16,238 nucleotides of DNA from CADCVW01 sp035644935 (GTDB lineage Bacteria; Pseudomonadota; Alphaproteobacteria; Sphingomonadales; Sphingomonadaceae), in NCBI GenBank assembly GCA_035644935.1, contig DASQNO010000019.1:1-16238 (forward strand), given 5' to 3'. A model generated the notes under the pieces. It saw nothing but the letters and a program-made list of their open reading frames with translations, had not been told where the DNA came from and ran no database searches. The position numbers and the translations under genes were made by a program. Shown here in pieces: positions 1-6,776 of the stretch (its first letter is position 1; each line of letters starts with the position of its first letter).

Positions 1-14
1 ATCTAAACCAACAA

Positions 15-26
15 TGTCAAAGAGCC
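15..26 (-). promoter_or_regulatory. rRNA-operon boxA antitermination site (leader of an off-window rrn operon)
   Basis: Read leftward, this site is GGCTCTTTGACA, matching the bacterial rRNA boxA consensus TGCTCTTTAACA at 10 of 12 bases, and it is followed by TTGTTGGTTTAGAT up to the window edge. BoxA in nascent rRNA leaders recruits the NusB/NusE antitermination complex so that Rho does not stop untranslated rRNA transcription. It lies about 100 bases downstream of the promoter at 130-158 on the same strand, as expected of a 16S leader. The 16S gene itself is not in the window, so the operon is inferred. Confidence 0.6.
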
Positions 27-129
27 GACGCGCCTCCATCCCCCATCTCACGATCGGGCACCGGACCTACCGATGAAAGAGACACCAACGAAACACCAAC
101 CAACCGGCCGCGCCCCGTCTGCTAAGAGC

Positions 130-158
130 CATATATGTTAGCTTTTCGGTCCCTTCAA
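130..158 (-). promoter_or_regulatory. Probable sigma70-type rRNA operon promoter, leftward
   Basis: On the leftward strand a -35 box TTGAAG (153-158) is separated by 17 bases from a -10 box TATATG (130-135). Just upstream, at about 172-199, are two A-tracts (seven and five A residues on this strand) in the position of an UP element that binds the alpha subunit of RNA polymerase, a hallmark of strong rRNA promoters. Transcription would start near 122-124 and run through boxA at 15-26. The boxes are seen; the rRNA assignment rests on the boxA and is inferred. Confidence 0.55.
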
Positions 159-413
159 CCGCCGTCGGCGCTTTTTTTCGATTTCCGACGATTCTTTTTG
201 CGGCGCCCTGCTAAGCGGCCGTTGCCGCTCTGGCGTTCAGCGTCCAGCGCCCGCCGCTGCCTTGAAGCCGTCCAAGGGTACGATGGGCGTCAACCGAGTA
301 GGAGTCGAGCATGGACCTACCGCCATTCGCCGTCGGCTCGGATCCTCGTTGATCTGGCCGCCAGCAGCCATCATGCTTGATGCGCCCACCAACGACTGCG
401 GACGGATAAGGTA

Positions 414-836
414 TTGGATTTCAGAGACAGACTGGCAACGCATGGATCAGCCGCCCCCGTGCGGGCGCTGAGCACGCTCCTGCTGATCGCAACCCTGGCC
501 GCTTGCGACCTGTTGAGTGGGGGGAAGATGCCGCCGGCGCAGGGTCCCGCCCGGCTGCCGGAAACGACCTGCACCGCAGTGGATGCGACGCTTCGCGATC
601 TGCAGGGAAAGATCATGATCGAGTTTGGCACCGGCGGAGAGGCAAAGGTCGAGGAAGCTGCGTGGCGGTCCATGGCGCGCGACTCGCGCGACCAGATCGT
701 CAACGCCTTGGCCGTCCGCGCGGCGTGCGGGACGGAGTACCCGCCCGCGGAGCAGCCGGTGACCGTGCGCAACGAGACCGGCGACGTCCTTGCGGAACGC
801 GCGGTGCAGGTCTGGGAAGCACCGCGGGACGAGTAG
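414..836 (+). CDS. Small lipoprotein, uncharacterised
   Basis: The protein has a short hydrophobic stretch followed by a lipobox (LIATLAAC), so it is probably secreted, lipid-modified on this cysteine and anchored in the cell envelope. The start is uncertain. The longest frame begins at TTG 414 (GGATAAGG just upstream) and gives 140 residues with Cys31. A GTG at 459 would give a 125-residue precursor starting MRALSTLLL with Cys16, a more typical lipoprotein signal. The mature part (about 110 residues) is soluble, has two cysteines at about 53 and 104 of the long form that could form a disulfide, and a helix-rich centre. I do not recognise the family. It is followed after 49 bases by the FlbD-like gene in the same direction. 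Confidence 0.7.
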   Translation: MDFRDRLATHGSAAPVRALSTLLLIATLAACDLLSGGKMPPAQGPARLPETTCTAVDATLRDLQGKIMIEFGTGGEAKVEEAAWRSMARDSRDQIVNALAVRAACGTEYPPAEQPVTVRNETGDVLAERAVQVWEAPRDE

Positions 837-885
837 ACGAGCGTCGCTAGCGGCCCGTTAACGGTTCGGCGCTACGAAGGTTCGC

Positions 886-1134
886 ATGATCGTGATCATG
901 AGAGCCGCTGCCAGCGGCAAGCCGGTCGGCATCAACGTAAGCCAGGTGCGATTCCTGCGTTCCAACGCCGACGATGTCACCGCCATCGTCTTCGGCAAGA
1001 GCGGCGAGGAGCACTCAGTGCTGGTCAAGGGCACGCTCGCGCGCGTTGCGGAGGACCTCAACATGGCGATGCGCCGCCGCGACATCGCGCCGGCGCCCGC
1101 CGACGACCGCCGGAGCTTGCAGCGCTCCGCCTGA
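886..1134 (+). CDS. Small FlbD-like protein, function unknown
   Basis: This 82-residue protein has no signal peptide or membrane segment. ATG 886 is preceded by AAGG at 877-880, a good ribosome site; a second in-frame ATG at 898 is possible. The pattern of short strands with a conserved hydrophobic rhythm (VGINVSQVRFLR, then VTAIVFGKSGEEHSVLV, then a helix TLARVAEDLNMAM) resembles the compact FlbD/swrD-type fold, in which the family enters with a strand, NxxxI and a GxxxxV turn. This similarity is weak and does not imply a flagellar role; no flagellar genes are near. The C-terminal 15 residues are charged and probably disordered. It lies between a lipoprotein gene and an AI-2E transporter, all rightward. 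Confidence 0.65.
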   Translation: MIVIMRAAASGKPVGINVSQVRFLRSNADDVTAIVFGKSGEEHSVLVKGTLARVAEDLNMAMRRRDIAPAPADDRRSLQRSA

Positions 1135-1218
1135 CTGGCCCGCTCCGCATAATCCGCATGGCGCCTGCGGCAAGGCGTGGCTAACGAGCCAAGAGGTTCC
1201 GCGGCAAAAGGGTTGAAC

Positions 1219-3189
1219 ATGGCGAGCGACCATCCCCGGACGTCATCGGCGGCCGGGGCTCCGGCTTCTGCCGGCCCCGAGACCCCGATTGCCGTGCCCC
1301 CTGCCGAAACGCCGGAGCTCAAGACTCTGGTCGGCCTCGTCATCGGCGTCGTGGTGGTGGCGGCGCTGTACCTGGCACGCGACGTGTTGGTGCCGATCAT
1401 GCTGGCGGTGTTGCTGTCGTTCCTGCTAACGCCCCTCGCCAATCTTCTGCGGCGCTGGCATTTCGCGCGGGTCCCGGCCGTGCTCGTCGCCGTCGGCGTC
1501 GCGCTGGGCATCATCGTCGGGCTGGGCACGGTGATGGGGACGCAGGTGGCGAGCCTTGCCACAGACGTGCCGCGCTACGTCACCAGCATCCAGGCCAAGG
1601 CGGAGAAGCTCAGCGACTCCACCGTCGGGCGCCTGCCCCGGGTGCTCGGCCGCCTGGAGGAGCAGATCCGCGGCGCCGTGGGTCCGAACGCGCAAGCCCC
1701 TGCGCCTCAGGCCGTAGGCCGGAACACGGTCAAGCCAATCCCGGTCGAGGTTCACGAACCGGCCGCCTCCCCGCTCGCCACCGCCGCCGCGGTGCTGGCG
1801 CCGATCGTCGGGCCTATCGAGACGACGGTCATCGTGCTGGTGGTTGCGGTCTTTTTCCTGTTGCAGCGCGAGGATCTGCGCGACCGCCTGATCCGGTTGT
1901 TCGGATCGACCGACCTCCACAAGACCACGGTGGCGATGGATGAGGCTGCTGCGCGCCTGTCCCGATACTTCATAACGCAGCTGTCGCTGAACAGCGCGTT
2001 TGGGCTCGTGATTGGCATCGGGTTGTGGCTGATTGGGGTTCCCTCGGCGCCCTTGTGGGGCGTGCTGGCAGCGCTGATGCGCTTCATTCCGTACGTGGGT
2101 TCGTTCCTGGCCGCCGCCCCGCCTTTGATCCTCGCGGCCGCGGTGGACCCAGGCTGGACGATGGTGCTGCTCGTCGCCGCGCTGTTCACCATTGGCGAGT
2201 CCATGATGGGCTACGTCGTCGAGCCCATGGTGTACGGGCACTCCACCGGGCTTTCCCCGGTATCGGTTGTGGTCGCCGCGATATTTTGGACGTGGCTATG
2301 GGGACCCATCGGCTTGATTCTGTCGACGCCGCTGACCCTGTGCCTGGTCGTGCTCGGCCGGCATGTCGAGCGTTTGGAATTTCTCGACGTGCTGCTCGGC
2401 GACCGGCCGGCGCTGACGCCCGTGGAGAGCTTCTACCAGCGCATGCTGTCGGGCGATCCCGACGAGGCACTGGAGCAGGCGGAGGAACTGCTCAAGGAAC
2501 GGTCGCTGTCTTCCTATTACGACGAGATTGCGGTCCCGGGATTGCAGCTGGCGGCGGCCGATGCGTGCCGCGGCGTCATGAGCGCGGAGGCGCTTGGGCG
2601 GGTGCGCGGAGCGATCGCGGAGCTGATCGGCGATTTGGCGGATCACGGCGACACGGACGGGCCACCACGCGAGGACGACGAGATCCTGCCCCCCTCGCTT
2701 GCGGAACGACGGGTGCCCGCCGACCCGGCACCCGCTGCGTCAGCAACCGTGCCGGACGCGTGGCGCCGTGACGGCGCCGTGCTCTGCCTGTCGGGGCGCG
2801 GTCCGCTGGATGCGGCCGCGACGGCGATGCTGACGCAGCTTCTCGACAAGCACGGGCTCGGCACGCGCGCCGCTTCGGTGGACGCCGCGTCGCGCCAGCG
2901 GCTGCCCTCGCTCGACACGCGCGACGTCGCCATGGTGTGCATCACCTATCTCGACATCAGCGGCAGCCCGTCGCACCTACGTTACCTGCTGCGCCGGCTG
3001 CGCGCCAAGCTGCCCGGCGTGCCGATCCTGGTGGGGCTGTGGCCGGCCGACGACCGCACGATGACCGATACACAGGTCCAAGCGATCGTCGGCGCCGACG
3101 CGCATGTCGCGACGCTTGCGGATGCGGTGGCCACGTGCCTCGCCGCCGCGGCCGGCGAGGACTTGAGCAAAGTCGCGGCGGCGGCCTGA
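1219..3189 (+). CDS. AI-2E family transporter with C-terminal cytoplasmic extension
   Basis: This is an inner-membrane permease of the AI-2E/PerM/TqsA family. Members export autoinducer-2 or act as sodium/proton antiporters; the substrate cannot be read here. ATG 1219 is chosen because AAAAGGG stands at 1207-1212; a GTG at 1177 has no such site. The 656-residue protein has a Pro/Ala-rich N-terminus, paired membrane segments at about 35-75 and 84-106, a periplasm-facing region to about 190, and further segments at about 190-215, 255-273, 277-310, 313-335 and 345-380, with the family signatures RFIPYVGSF (288-296) and EPMVYG (335-340). Family members are usually 340-380 residues. The remaining 270 residues form a helical region (385-475), a linker and a Rossmann-like alpha/beta domain (about 515-645). 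The stop is only 4 bases from the convergent DUF892 gene. Confidence 0.9.
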   Translation: MASDHPRTSSAAGAPASAGPETPIAVPPAETPELKTLVGLVIGVVVVAALYLARDVLVPIMLAVLLSFLLTPLANLLRRWHFARVPAVLVAVGVALGIIVGLGTVMGTQVASLATDVPRYVTSIQAKAEKLSDSTVGRLPRVLGRLEEQIRGAVGPNAQAPAPQAVGRNTVKPIPVEVHEPAASPLATAAAVLAPIVGPIETTVIVLVVAVFFLLQREDLRDRLIRLFGSTDLHKTTVAMDEAAARLSRYFITQLSLNSAFGLVIGIGLWLIGVPSAPLWGVLAALMRFIPYVGSFLAAAPPLILAAAVDPGWTMVLLVAALFTIGESMMGYVVEPMVYGHSTGLSPVSVVVAAIFWTWLWGPIGLILSTPLTLCLVVLGRHVERLEFLDVLLGDRPALTPVESFYQRMLSGDPDEALEQAEELLKERSLSSYYDEIAVPGLQLAAADACRGVMSAEALGRVRGAIAELIGDLADHGDTDGPPREDDEILPPSLAERRVPADPAPAASATVPDAWRRDGAVLCLSGRGPLDAAATAMLTQLLDKHGLGTRAASVDAASRQRLPSLDTRDVAMVCITYLDISGSPSHLRYLLRRLRAKLPGVPILVGLWPADDRTMTDTQVQAIVGADAHVATLADAVATCLAAAAGEDLSKVAAAA

Positions 3190-3193
3190 CGGC

Positions 3194-3697
3194 TTATTCG
3201 GCCTTGGCGTCGATATTGACGGACGTTTCGGCCAGCTTGGTCGCGTACTGATCGCCGCCGTAGATATCTTTGACGATTTGCTTGAGCTGCCTGACGGCAT
3301 CCTTATCGCCCAGCGCTTCGGCATAGGCAGCAGCGGTGCCGAAGCCCGCCAAACCATAGTGGCTCATACGCTGATACTGCGCGATGATGATCGCATCTAG
3401 CAGCGGTCCCTTCTTGGGCGCTTCCTCGCCGGTGTGCTTGGTGGCTTCGGCGACCAGGCCTTCCATGCCCTTGCAATGTTCCTTGGACACCTTGCCCTCG
3501 GCCGCCTCGATCAGGCTCTTGAGCGTCTCGGTATGCGTGTTGATGCCGTCCACCGACTTGGTCAGCATCTCCTTGAGCGCCTCGTCGCTGGCCTTGGTGA
3601 TCAGCTTCTTGACGACCTTCGCCATCTGGTCGTTGGCGGAATACAGGTCCTGCATCTCATGCGAGTAGAGGTCGTGGAGGCTTTCGGGTGCGGACAT
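3194..3697 (-). CDS. Ferritin-like DUF892 (YciE/YciF) family protein with degenerate metal site
   Basis: This 167-residue cytosolic protein belongs to the YciE/YciF (DUF892) four-helix-bundle family linked to general stress. Family landmarks visible are LHDLYSHEMQDLYSA (7-21), H55, the HCKGMEGL segment (74-81) and HYGLAGFGT (113-121). The start is supported by AAGGA 8-12 bases upstream on this strand. The family carries carboxylate ligands for a diiron site (in E. coli YciF, YSAEKQ, an ExxH pair and an EHYE motif). Here the matching glutamates are replaced (N22, I52/N53, S112, G115) while H55 and H113 remain, so ferroxidase activity is doubtful. It lies 104 bases downstream of typA in the same direction and could be co-transcribed with it; its end nearly touches the AI-2E gene. 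Confidence 0.88.
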   Translation of the reverse strand: MSAPESLHDLYSHEMQDLYSANDQMAKVVKKLITKASDEALKEMLTKSVDGINTHTETLKSLIEAAEGKVSKEHCKGMEGLVAEATKHTGEEAPKKGPLLDAIIIAQYQRMSHYGLAGFGTAAAYAEALGDKDAVRQLKQIVKDIYGGDQYATKLAETSVNIDAKAE

Positions 3698-3801
3698 TGG
3701 CAGTTCCTTGTCGCTGATGATGGATCGGCGACCCCGCGGGCCGCCGTCCCATGCGAGCGAACGGACGCGCGAAGGGTTCCGCCCCTACGCGTTGACCGGA
3801 C

Positions 3802-5634
3802 TCAAGCCGACGCCTTGCGGCTCGCCTTCTTGCGCTCATGCGGGTCGAGGTGGCGCTTGCGCAGGCGGATCGACTTGGGCGTGACTTCGACCAGCTCATC
3901 GTCGCCGATATAGGCGATCGCCTGTTCCAGCGTCATGCGCTTGGGCGGAGTCAGGCGGATCGCGTCGTCCTTGCCGCCCGAAGCGCGGAAGTTGGTCAGC
4001 TGCTTGGTCTTCATCGGATTGACCTCGAGGTCATCCGGCTTGGCGTTCTCGCCGATGATCATGCCTTCGTAGACCGGCTCCTGCGGGCCGACCATCAGGA
4101 TGCCGCGCTCTTCCAACGGACCCAGCGCGTAGGTCACCGTCTCGCCGGAGCCGTTGGAGATCAGGACACCGTTCTGCCGGCCTTCGATGCGGCCCTTGTA
4201 GGGCCCGTACTTGTCGTACAGCCGGTTCATGATTCCCGTGCCGCGTGTGTCGGACAGGAACTCGCCGTGATAACCGATGAGGCCGCGCGAGGGACCGGAG
4301 AAGGTGATGCGCGTCTTGCCACCGCCGGACGGGCGCATGTCGGTCATCTCGGCTTTGCGCTGCGCCATCTTCTCGACGACCGTGCCCGAATGCTCCTCGT
4401 CGACGTCGATGACGACCTGCTCGTACGGCTCCTCGCGCCCGTCCGGGCCGTCGCGGAACAGCACGCGGGGGCGGCTGATCGTCAGCTCGAACCCTTCGCG
4501 GCGCATCGTCTCAATCAGCACGCCGAGCTGCAGCTCGCCGCGGCCGGCGACTTCGAACGCGTCCTTGTCGGCGGATTCGGTGATCTTGAACGACACGTTG
4601 CCCTCGGCCTCGCGCTCCAGCCGGTCGCGGATCATGCGGCTGGTTACCTTGGTGCCTTCGCGGCCGGCCATGGGTGAATCGTTCACCGTGAACGTCATCG
4701 CCAGCGTCGGCGGATCGATCTTCTGCGCGTGCAACGGCTCGGTCACCGATGGCTCAACGATCGAGTTCGACACGGTGGCCTTGGTGAGGCCGGCGATGGC
4801 GACGATGTCCCCTGCCCCGGCGCTTTCCACCGGCACGCGCTCCAGCCCGCGGAACGCCATAATCTTGGTCGCGCGACCTTCCTCGACGACCTTGCCTTCA
4901 TCGTCGATCGCCTTGATGGGCATGTTGACGGTGAGCCTGCCCGACGCGATGCGCCCGGTCAGCACGCGGCCGACGAAATTGTCGCGGTCCAGCAGCGTCG
5001 CCAGCATCTTGAACGGCCCGTTGGGATCGGCATCCGGCGCGCGGACGTTGGCGACGATCGCCTCGAACAGCGGGTCGAGCGTGCCCGAGCGCACGTCATC
5101 GGTCAGGCCGGCATAGCCGTTGCGGCCCGAGGCGTAGAGCGTCGGAAAATCGAGCTGCTCGTCATTGGCGTCGAGCGACAGAAAGAGTTCGAAACACTCG
5201 TCCAGCACCTCGGCCGGGCGCGCGTCGGGGCGGTCGATCTTGTTGACGACGACGATGGGTTTGAGGCCCAGCGCCAGCGCCTTGCCGGTAACGAACTTGG
5301 TTTGCGGCATCGGGCCTTCCGCGGCGTCGACGAGCAGGATGACGCCATCGACCATCGACAGGATGCGCTCCACCTCCGCGCCGAAGTCGGCGTGGCCGGG
5401 CGTGTCGACGATGTTGATGTGCGTGGACGTGCCGTCCGGCGCGGCCCATTCCACCGACGTGCACTTGGCGAGAATGGTGATCCCGCGCTCTTTTTCGAGA
5501 TCGTTGGAATCCATCGCGCGCTCTTCGACGCGCTGGTTGTCGCGGAACGTGCCGGACTGGCGGAAGAGCTGGTCGACGAGCGTCGTTTTGCCATGATCGA
5601 CGTGCGCGATGATGGCCACATTGCGGAGAGGCAT
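3802..5634 (-). CDS. typA: Ribosome-binding translational GTPase TypA/BipA
   Basis: TypA/BipA is an EF-G-like GTPase that binds the 70S ribosome and supports 50S assembly, cold growth and stress or virulence responses. The 610-residue length fits the family (about 607 in E. coli). The GTPase domain shows the P-loop AHVDHGKT (10-17), the switch I region ending RGITI (about 50-54), DTPGH (77-81) and NKID (131-134). The EF-Tu-like domain II, the EF-G-like domain III (GRGELQLGVLIETMRREG), domain V and the BipA-specific C-terminal domain (about 480-600, with GPLEERG and MTLEQAIAYIGDDELVEVTP) follow in order. The short basic tail (ERKKASRKASA) extends a little beyond the core. ATG 5634 opens with the family N-terminus MPLRNVAIIAHVDH; the ribosome site AGGA is some 10 bases upstream. 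Confidence 0.97.
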   Translation of the reverse strand: MPLRNVAIIAHVDHGKTTLVDQLFRQSGTFRDNQRVEERAMDSNDLEKERGITILAKCTSVEWAAPDGTSTHINIVDTPGHADFGAEVERILSMVDGVILLVDAAEGPMPQTKFVTGKALALGLKPIVVVNKIDRPDARPAEVLDECFELFLSLDANDEQLDFPTLYASGRNGYAGLTDDVRSGTLDPLFEAIVANVRAPDADPNGPFKMLATLLDRDNFVGRVLTGRIASGRLTVNMPIKAIDDEGKVVEEGRATKIMAFRGLERVPVESAGAGDIVAIAGLTKATVSNSIVEPSVTEPLHAQKIDPPTLAMTFTVNDSPMAGREGTKVTSRMIRDRLEREAEGNVSFKITESADKDAFEVAGRGELQLGVLIETMRREGFELTISRPRVLFRDGPDGREEPYEQVVIDVDEEHSGTVVEKMAQRKAEMTDMRPSGGGKTRITFSGPSRGLIGYHGEFLSDTRGTGIMNRLYDKYGPYKGRIEGRQNGVLISNGSGETVTYALGPLEERGILMVGPQEPVYEGMIIGENAKPDDLEVNPMKTKQLTNFRASGGKDDAIRLTPPKRMTLEQAIAYIGDDELVEVTPKSIRLRKRHLDPHERKKASRKASA

Positions 5635-5947
5635 GGGTAGAGCAGTCCTGTACGGGGGTTCGGGACGCCTTAGTCGCTATGCTGCGTTGCGGCAAGGTTG
5701 GCGGCAGGCCGCGGACAGGGCTTCGCCCCGATGACGCCGGGCGAGCCGATCCGGTCCATCGGAACTGCGGCGGCAGATGCCCGAAAGGTCACACCAAAGT
5801 CACGCCAACGCGCGGAGCGGTCCACCGCAGACGCGGAACACGGACCGAGGGTTGTCGTCGTTGGACGAAGATCGAATCAACATGCAAGTCACTAACCACA
5901 ACGGTTCGCTGTAGGACAGGCCTTTGATCGGCCGGCGCGGCGTCCGC
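5635..5947. other. Intergenic region upstream of typA, no gene recognised
   Basis: This 313-base stretch must hold the typA promoter and separates typA from the DUF423 gene, both leftward. Open frames exist on the plus strand but have no ribosome site and encode arginine-rich strings typical of non-coding high-GC DNA. A near-perfect tandem repeat with an 11-base period, TCACACCAAAG then TCACGCCAACG, stands at 5789-5810. A weak leftward box pair (TTGCCG near 5690-5695 with TAAGGC 17 bases on) could serve typA but is not convincing. Confidence 0.5.
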
Positions 5948-6328
5948 TCAGCGTAGCGCGCGCCACGCCAGCACCGCCCATCCTGCGATCATCAGCATCC
6001 CGCCCAGCGGCGTCACCGGCCCGAGCCAACGCGCACCCGTCAGCGCAAGCGCGTAAAGAGAGCCCGAGAACAGGATGGTTCCCGCCACGAGCAGCGCGCT
6101 GGGGAGGCCCAGCCGCGGGATCGCAACTGCCGAGAGCGCCGCCAGCGCGACCGCATGCCACATCTGGTATTGGACGGCGGTGTTCCAGGTGGCGAGTTTG
6201 TCGGGTCCCAGCGTGTCCCGCAGGGCATTCGCGCCGAAGGCCCCCATCGCCACGCCGGTGGCGGCGAGCAGCGCGCCGGCGAGCAGGATGGGCCGCGTTT
6301 GCCCCGCCAATGAACCCGCCTCGATCAT
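5948..6328 (-). CDS. DUF423 family small membrane protein
   Basis: This 126-residue integral membrane protein is of the DUF423 family (YwdK/YgdD type), with no established function. Four hydrophobic segments are visible: about 13-32, 52-72, 77-95 and 102-122. The family signature following the first segment, GAFGANALRDTLGPDKLATW, is present with Asn where many members have His, then AVQYQMWHAVALAAL. ATG 6328 is chosen because the leftward strand carries GGGGGGAAAA just upstream; the longer frame reaching 6424 would run into the divergent KGG-type gene. Only 39 bases separate it from that divergent gene, so any promoters must overlap the coding starts. Confidence 0.88.
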   Translation of the reverse strand: MIEAGSLAGQTRPILLAGALLAATGVAMGAFGANALRDTLGPDKLATWNTAVQYQMWHAVALAALSAVAIPRLGLPSALLVAGTILFSGSLYALALTGARWLGPVTPLGGMLMIAGWAVLAWRALR

Positions 6329-6367
6329 CGCTCGTTTTCCCCCCACACCATCCGCAGGAGCGACCGC

Positions 6368-6595
6368 ATGCCACAAGGTGACAAGGACGCCTACACCGAC
6401 AAGCAGAAACGCAAGGCCGAGCATATCGAGCAGGGCTACGAAGAGCGCGGAATGTCGAAGGAGGAGGCCGAGCGCCGCGCCTGGGCGACGGTCAACAAAC
6501 AGGACGGCGGCGGCAAGCAGGCGGGTTCGGGGCGCGCCGTCGATCGGTCGGCGGCGGCGAAGAAGGGTTGGGAAACGCGGCGCAAGCAGGGGTGA
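6368..6595 (+). CDS. Small KGG-motif protein, often annotated as plasmid stabilization protein
   Basis: This 75-residue, highly charged, soluble protein resembles a short family common in proteobacteria whose members open with MPxGDKxxYTDKQKRKAEHI and are labelled plasmid stabilization proteins in databases, without solid functional proof. The first half (about 9-43, EHIEQGYEERGMSKEEAERRAWATVNK) looks like a helical pair; the C-terminal part is Gly/Ser-rich and ends with AAKKGWETRRKQ, a basic segment similar to the KGG stress-protein repeat that may bind nucleic acid. AGGAG at 6356-6360 lies 7 bases before ATG 6368. Nothing nearby suggests a plasmid. Confidence 0.85.
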   Translation: MPQGDKDAYTDKQKRKAEHIEQGYEERGMSKEEAERRAWATVNKQDGGGKQAGSGRAVDRSAAAKKGWETRRKQG

Positions 6596-6631
6596 TCGGC
6601 TCGTCCAAGAATGTGATTTGGCGCAGCTGCT

Positions 6632-6649
6632 CCCGGGCCTAGGCCGGGG
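6632..6649. repeat. REP-like palindrome, copy 1
   Basis: CCCGGGCCTAGGCCGGGG is an inverted repeat with nine pairs and one mismatch, located between the KGG-type gene and DUF808. It is of the same type as the elements at 6676-6695 and 10897-10916: a CCGG-rich stem around a central four-base step. Such palindromes are typical of intergenic REP-like families; this is the less perfect member of a closely spaced pair. Confidence 0.6.
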
Positions 6650-6675
6650 TCCAGTAATACCCCCGGCATGACTAG

Positions 6676-6695
6676 GCTCCGGCCTACGCCGGAGC
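6676..6695. repeat. REP-like palindrome, copy 2
   Basis: GCTCCGGC and GCCGGAGC pair perfectly over eight bases around a CTAC loop. It lies 26 bases after the palindrome at 6632-6649, giving a doublet arrangement like that of REP/BIME elements. It could also stop transcription from the small upstream gene at 6368, though no T-run follows. Confidence 0.65.
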
Positions 6696-6776
6696 GCTCC
6701 CTACTTCCGCCCGTTGCCGTTCGCCGGACCCCCGCTATGAGGGCAAGTCCGTCCGCTTCACCCCCGAGGTTCCCCT

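Larger units (their letters stand above)
1..413. other. Gene-poor left edge with rRNA promoter/leader
   Basis: No convincing coding region is present. Positions 1-125 are the putative leader of a leftward rRNA operon, 130-199 its promoter and A-tracts. In the leader two copies of ACACCAACNAA stand in tandem (82-92 and 93-103), an 11-base period. Between 200 and 413 I see no RNA gene; short open frames there lack ribosome sites and overlap one another on both strands. This part probably holds the promoter of the lipoprotein gene at 414, but no convincing box pair stands out. Confidence 0.5.

Noticed and set aside
1219..3189. Quorum-sensing autoinducer-2 exporter
   Set aside because: The AI-2E family name does not prove the substrate; no luxS or lsr genes are seen, and other members are ion antiporters.
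5679..5927. 82-residue rightward open frame between typA and DUF423
   Set aside because: No ribosome site, arginine/threonine-rich composition, overlaps another open frame, and sits where the typA promoter is needed.
6329..6424. N-terminal extension of DUF423 to 6424
   Set aside because: Would overlap the divergent KGG-type gene; the ATG at 6328 has a strong GGGGGG ribosome site and the family N-terminus.
6368..6595. Evidence of plasmid origin from the plasmid stabilization name
   Set aside because: The name is a database habit for this short family; surrounding genes are chromosomal housekeeping genes.
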